Shown piece by piece: positions 63,506-64,000 of a stretch of 64,000 bases of DNA (position 1 is its first letter; every line of letters starts with the position of its first letter). A program made the translations under genes and the position numbers. The stretch lies in the NCBI RefSeq assembly GCF_028009165.1, contig NC_079241.1:930001-994000 (forward strand), read 5' to 3'. Below the pieces are notes generated by a model, which saw only the letters and a program-made list of their open reading frames with translations, was not told the DNA's origin and ran no database searches. The DNA is from Akanthomyces muscarius (lineage: Eukaryota; Ascomycota; Sordariomycetes; Hypocreales; Cordycipitaceae).

Positions 63506-64000
63506 CTCTAGTCTACCTTATATACATTCTAGTTTATAATATAATACTCCTCCCCTATTAGTCTTATCCTTAAGGCCACTATAGTTAGCCTATCTTATCT
63601 TTCACGTTTATAGGTCCTTTCTTCCTCCTATACTATTATACTTCACTATATCTAACTATATTACTAAGCCTTATTTTACTAAAACTAAATAGCGCTTAAA
63701 ACTAGCCGCTACTATTAAAGAATTTAGAGTTATTATTATACCTTATTCTTTTTACTATTCTAAGAAGCTTTCCTATAAAATAATAGAAGGTGTTTCTTAT
63801 TATAAGGAATATATCTATTAAGGTCGTTCTTATAATAGCTTAGAGGTGCTAGTGTCTTCTTTTAATTAGATTATTTTAGAATCCTAATGTTTATATTATA
63901 AAGAGGAGGAGGCTATTACTCTCTTTTAATGTCTTTAGTAAGAATCTTCTAAGGCACTAGCTAAACTAGAGCGTCTATAAAAATAATATAAGTCTCTTAT

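Larger units (their letters stand above)
62121..64000. repeat. AT-rich block, probably RIP-degraded repeat
   Basis: From about 62121 to the window edge the sequence is dominated by A and T, with TA very frequent and stops dense in all frames. No open frame of 60 codons exists here. Small islands of normal composition survive (for example about 62640-62700). This is how RIP-mutated transposons look in Sordariomycetes. The element type cannot be told. It contains a near-perfect palindrome (63345-63381) and nested GC-rich inverted repeats (63463-63505), either of which might be a transposon end. Confidence 0.75.

Overview
The window is nuclear DNA of a filamentous ascomycete, most likely a Sordariomycete and plausibly Hypocreales. 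Genes are split by short spliceosomal introns (GT..AG, often with a CTAAC/CTGAC-like branch point). Coding regions are GC-rich in third positions. The gene set is typical of these fungi: a LIS1/nudF homologue, NOP9, a short oxysterol-binding protein, a peroxisomal CoA ligase, a HET-domain gene, a Fot1/pogo transposon, and repeats carrying the C-to-T signature of repeat-induced point mutation (RIP). The species cannot be fixed from sequence alone. No rRNA, tRNA or CRISPR could be supported.

Layout. 0.6-2.4 kb: oxysterol-binding protein gene (minus strand). 2.4-11.8 kb: about 9.4 kb with no convincing gene, upstream of a conserved uncharacterised acidic/Gln-rich protein (11.8-12.9 kb). 14.2-14.8 kb: Gly/Gln-rich protein. 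16.6-18.5 kb: 4-coumarate-CoA-ligase-like enzyme ending in the peroxisomal signal AKL. 18.9-21.0 kb: NOP9. 21.5-24.1 kb: a small hypothetical gene and a RelA/SpoT-ankyrin fusion gene broken by one in-frame TAG. 25.2-25.5 kb: a 63-residue secreted peptide. 27-42 kb: a conserved housekeeping block (AMMECR1 protein, Ras-like GTPase, PLP-dependent decarboxylase, four-TM membrane protein, LIS1/nudF, MET2-like alpha/beta hydrolase). 42-53 kb: surface and secreted proteins (a CCPSGF single-pass membrane protein, a Cys-rich GPI-type protein, a GH16 glucanase, a GPI-type aspartic protease), interrupted by a 1.94-kb RIP-killed Fot1-like transposon. 54-57 kb: an unrecognised 559-residue protein head-to-head with a HET-domain gene. 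58-61 kb: wreckage of a secondary-metabolite locus, namely a 5'-truncated P450 abutting a highly collapsed polyketide synthase. 62.1-64 kb: very AT-rich, stop-saturated DNA that looks like RIP-degraded repeat.

Reading across the window, the left and middle are ordinary euchromatin. The right quarter passes through allorecognition-type and decayed secondary-metabolism genes into an AT-rich block, a common layout at the edge of an accessory or subtelomeric compartment. The most unusual items are the RelA/SpoT-ankyrin gene with its nonsense codon, the head-to-head HET pair whose partner's stop codon lies in a minisatellite, the collapsed PKS/P450 junction, and a tandem duplication of the last codons of the Ras-like gene.

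Exon boundaries were worked out by hand from splice motifs, reading phase and family conservation. Multi-exon features are given as the full coding span, with exons listed in the evidence.
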